Assembly (NCBI GenBank): GCA_037045155.1
Contig: JBAOIG010000002.1
Coordinates: 124,001 to 188,000, forward strand
Length of the DNA stretch: 64,000 bases
Origin: Thermomicrobiales bacterium
GTDB taxonomy: Bacteria; Chloroflexota; Chloroflexia; Thermomicrobiales; CFX8
Reading direction: 5' to 3'
Below the pieces are notes generated by a model that saw nothing but the letters and a program-made list of their open reading frames with translations, searched no databases and had not been told where the DNA came from. A program made the position numbers and the translations under genes. Below, in pieces: positions 62,357 to 64,000 of the stretch. How positions within the stretch are numbered: position 1 is the stretch's first letter; every line of letters starts with the position of its first letter.

Positions 62357-62632
62357 ATGTTCCCGGCCGCCTGCGACGAGTGCTGGCGCGAGACGATGGC
62401 GTCGTTTCAGCCAGGTGGCAACACGCCCGCCTACTGTTCCGACTGCTTCGCCAATCGCCGTCAGCAGCCCTCCCACTCACGCTACCAGCCGCAACCAGGC
62501 AGCCAACAGTCGGATCAGCGGGGTCGGTTCGCCGGCCCCGCTTCTCGTTCCTGCGCCGGGCTCAGACGCGTGACTGCTTGGCCGGAGTCGGCGTCACACC
62601 GGCGCACTGATCCTCGAAACGCGCCAGAATGA
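62357..62632 (+). CDS. small zinc-ribbon protein, paralogue of the second ribbon at 35.3 kb
   Basis: The first 35 residues (CDECWRETMASFQP, then YCSDCFANRRQQ) match the second ribbon of the 35261-35602 gene (CDQCGKQTQVPF, YCSDCFQSRREQ). The C-terminal half is low-complexity and the frame runs 71 bp into the antisense of pduO, so the true gene may be shorter or truncated. Start support is weak. Confidence 0.55.
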   Translation: MFPAACDECWRETMASFQPGGNTPAYCSDCFANRRQQPSHSRYQPQPGSQQSDQRGRFAGPASRSCAGLRRVTAWPESASHRRTDPRNAPE

Positions 62633-63122
62633 ACAGCAGCGACGACAGCCGGTTCAGATAGGCCAGCAGCTGCTCGTTCTCTACTTCGCCATCGTGAATC
62701 AGCCGCACTGCCAGCCGCTCGGATCGCCGGACGATGGTCCGCGCAACATCCAGCGCAGCGCCCCCCTGTGAATCTCCCGGCAGGATGAAGTGTGGCGGCA
62801 GCGGCACGTCGGCTTCCAGCGCGTCCGTCTCGGCCTCGATCCGCAGGACATGCTCGGCAGTGACGTGGTAGCGCTTCTGGTGCACCTCGGGAGTAAACGC
62901 CAGCTCGGCCATCATCAGATAGAGATCGCGCTGGACGTCGATGAGAATCGACTGCGTGCGCTCGGAGCTTGCCAGCGAGCGGGCGAAGCCAATCGACGAC
63001 GTCGCTTCATCGATTGCGCCCAGCGTCTCCGGTCGCGGAGCGTACTTGGGAACGCGCCCGCCGAGCAGGTCGGTATATCCCTTATCTCCACCGCGGGTGT
63101 AGAACGGCACATGGCCCTCCAT
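62562..63122 (-). CDS. pduO: cob(I)yrinic acid a,c-diamide adenosyltransferase, PduO type
   Basis: The enzyme makes adenosylcobalamin from cob(I)alamin and ATP. The protein shows FYTRGGDKGYTDLLGGRVPK at the start, LGAIDEATSSIGFAR, and the substrate-site FILPGDSQGGAALDVARTIVRRSER. The family C-terminus YLNRLSSLLFILAR is present. About 186 aa. ATG 63122 is used; GTG 63143 would add seven residues. Confidence 0.93.
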   Translation of the reverse strand: MEGHVPFYTRGGDKGYTDLLGGRVPKYAPRPETLGAIDEATSSIGFARSLASSERTQSILIDVQRDLYLMMAELAFTPEVHQKRYHVTAEHVLRIEAETDALEADVPLPPHFILPGDSQGGAALDVARTIVRRSERLAVRLIHDGEVENEQLLAYLNRLSSLLFILARFEDQCAGVTPTPAKQSRV

Positions 63123-63143
63123 TTCCTCGTTGCCAGTATCCAC

Positions 63144-63478
63144 GAACCGTACCGGCGGTGGGCGCGGCGCGCAACCCGGCCAGAAAGGGGGAGAGCCCGC
63201 CAGGTGCGCGACTGGCGAGCTCTCAAGGGGTCCGATCCCGATTACACGCGGGACCGACGTGTGGGGGTAGGGGGTGGTTGGTTGTCAGCGTTTATTAACG
63301 CTGAACCTACTATCTACCCTGATGCTGAACCTCGCATGACCCGAACCTGAAATCTGGCTGAATTATTCTGGCAGCGTTAGCGATGCGATCGCTGCTCGTA
63401 TACTTGGCTGGTTCGCGCCGCCGGCGGCGGCGACCAGATGCCCGCGAGACATCCGCTCCAAGCAGAGACGACAACACT
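63144..63478. other. divergent intergenic region with hairpins and a G-rich run
   Basis: No gene is seen. It holds an imperfect hairpin (gagagc-cgccag with ctggcg-gctctc, about 63190-63221), a G-rich run (gtgggggtagggggtgg, 63260-63277) and a perfect 8-bp inverted repeat TCAGCGTT-tatt-AACGCTGA (63285-63304) that could be an operator for pduO or the S41 gene. I found no B12-riboswitch core. Confidence 0.5.
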
Positions 63479-64000
63479 ATGAGCGCACCCGGACACCCCC
63501 ACGAGCCGCCGGCCGGAGACCAGCCAATGGCCGCGCCACCATCGCCAGAGCAGCCACGACCAGGCCACCGACAATCGCCAAGAGGCGCAATCAGGGCGAT
63601 TATTCTGTTTGTCGCCCTCAGTGTGCTGCTGTTCACCTTCTCAGGTGGGATGCTCTTCCAGCGCTTCGTCGTCAGCCCGCCCAGCGGCGGGGCCAGCGCG
63701 GCGCCGAACGCCCAGGCAGGCGGCCCCGATGCGATCAACCAGGCCTGGCAGCTGATCCAGGACAAGTACGTCGACCAGAAAGCGGTCGATGCCAACCAGA
63801 TGACCGAGGCCGCGATCTCGGCGATGCTCGCAACGCTCCACGACGAGGGCCACACCCGCTATCTGACCGCCGAGGAGAGCCAGGCGCAGACAGAATCGCT
63901 CTCTGGCGAGTACGTCGGCGTCGGCATTCAGGTCGAGCAACGCACCGAGGGGATCGTGGTCGTCGCGCCGATCGATGGCTCGCCAGCGATGGAGGCCGGC
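63479..64000 (+). CDS. S41-family C-terminal processing protease, N-terminal part
   Basis: The gene runs off the window. The visible 174 residues have a Pro-rich cytoplasmic N-terminus, one transmembrane helix (IILFVALSVLLFTFSGGMLF, about 41-60), the CtpA-type N-domain (AWQLIQDKYVDQKAVD; MLATLHDEGHTRYLTAEES) and the start of a PDZ domain (GEYVGVGIQVE; APIDGSPAMEAG). The catalytic Ser-Lys part lies outside. The ribosome site is weak. Confidence 0.9.
   Translation, partial: MSAPGHPHEPPAGDQPMAAPPSPEQPRPGHRQSPRGAIRAIILFVALSVLLFTFSGGMLFQRFVVSPPSGGASAAPNAQAGGPDAINQAWQLIQDKYVDQKAVDANQMTEAAISAMLATLHDEGHTRYLTAEESQAQTESLSGEYVGVGIQVEQRTEGIVVVAPIDGSPAMEAG

Noticed and set aside
63144..63400. Cobalamin riboswitch upstream of pduO
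   Set aside because: A ggtcccgcgtgt stretch recalls part of the element, but the other conserved blocks are missing.

Overview
The window is a chromosomal segment from a high-GC bacterium. Gene content (PASTA-domain Ser/Thr kinase, SMC, RsmA-IspE pair, PduO adenosyltransferase, CnoX-like thioredoxin, a FAD/Fe-S glycolate-oxidase-type fusion, class III CoA-transferase with acyl-CoA dehydrogenase, PPOX and alkylsulfatase enzymes) and the use of selenocysteine suggest a Chloroflexota of the Thermomicrobia/Sphaerobacter kind. That taxonomy is inference; no rRNA or tRNA gene is present to settle it.

Layout. 1-4.5 kb: a visibly lower-GC block, all on the + strand, with a graspetide-type RiPP locus (ATP-grasp ligase plus a 54-residue precursor peptide overlapping its stop codon), then a vWA-like lipoprotein, a multi-spanning membrane protein and a single-span protein. 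4.6-25 kb: mostly housekeeping genes: M20 peptidase, methyltransferase, recA, an MBL-fold hydrolase, an SH3b-NlpC/P60 hydrolase, a coiled-coil protein, an HDAC-like deacetylase, GNAT, the PknB kinase, ispE, rsmA, selD, a thioredoxin, groES and groEL. 25-35.2 kb: an accessory region with a DUF433/DUF5615 toxin-antitoxin-like pair beside a duplicated 3' gene end, a 989-aa FAD/Fe-S oxidase, a tandem segmental duplication, a MITE-like repeat and a 2.4-kb IS5-like element carrying two exported-protein genes. 35-64 kb: zinc-ribbon proteins, a selenocysteine-containing FrnE/DsbA-like oxidoreductase, SMC, MmgE/PrpD with MaoC, alkylsulfatase, SulP transporter, baeRF-like protein, CoA-transferase with acyl-CoA dehydrogenase, two MFS transporters, a threonine-dehydratase-like enzyme, a CPA2 antiporter, DksA-like zinc finger, aldo/keto reductase, HAD dehalogenase, PduO and the start of an S41 protease.

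Most notable. (1) Two genes have in-frame TGA codons exactly where the family has catalytic Cys: selD (codon 18) and a frnE-like gene (codon 22 of the CPFC motif). Each TGA is followed, 20-21 nt later, by a short hairpin with a G-starting loop, as expected of a bacterial SECIS. SelD makes the selenium donor that both would need. (2) The RiPP precursor has a PFLLRF leader motif like the microviridin PFFARF motif. (3) recA and groEL carry ten +1 insertions, seven of which read as two synonymous third-position alleles written side by side, so they look like mixed-strain consensus artefacts rather than real gene decay. (4) The IS5-like insertion is fully delimited by an 11-bp terminal inverted repeat, a CTAG target duplication and an uninterrupted sister copy of the target gene. 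(5) groESL has a perfect CIRCE operator plus a second, degenerate one on the other side of the promoter.

The ten recA/groEL shifts, one CPA2 shift and one shift in an exported-protein gene mean that base-level quality should be treated with caution in those genes.
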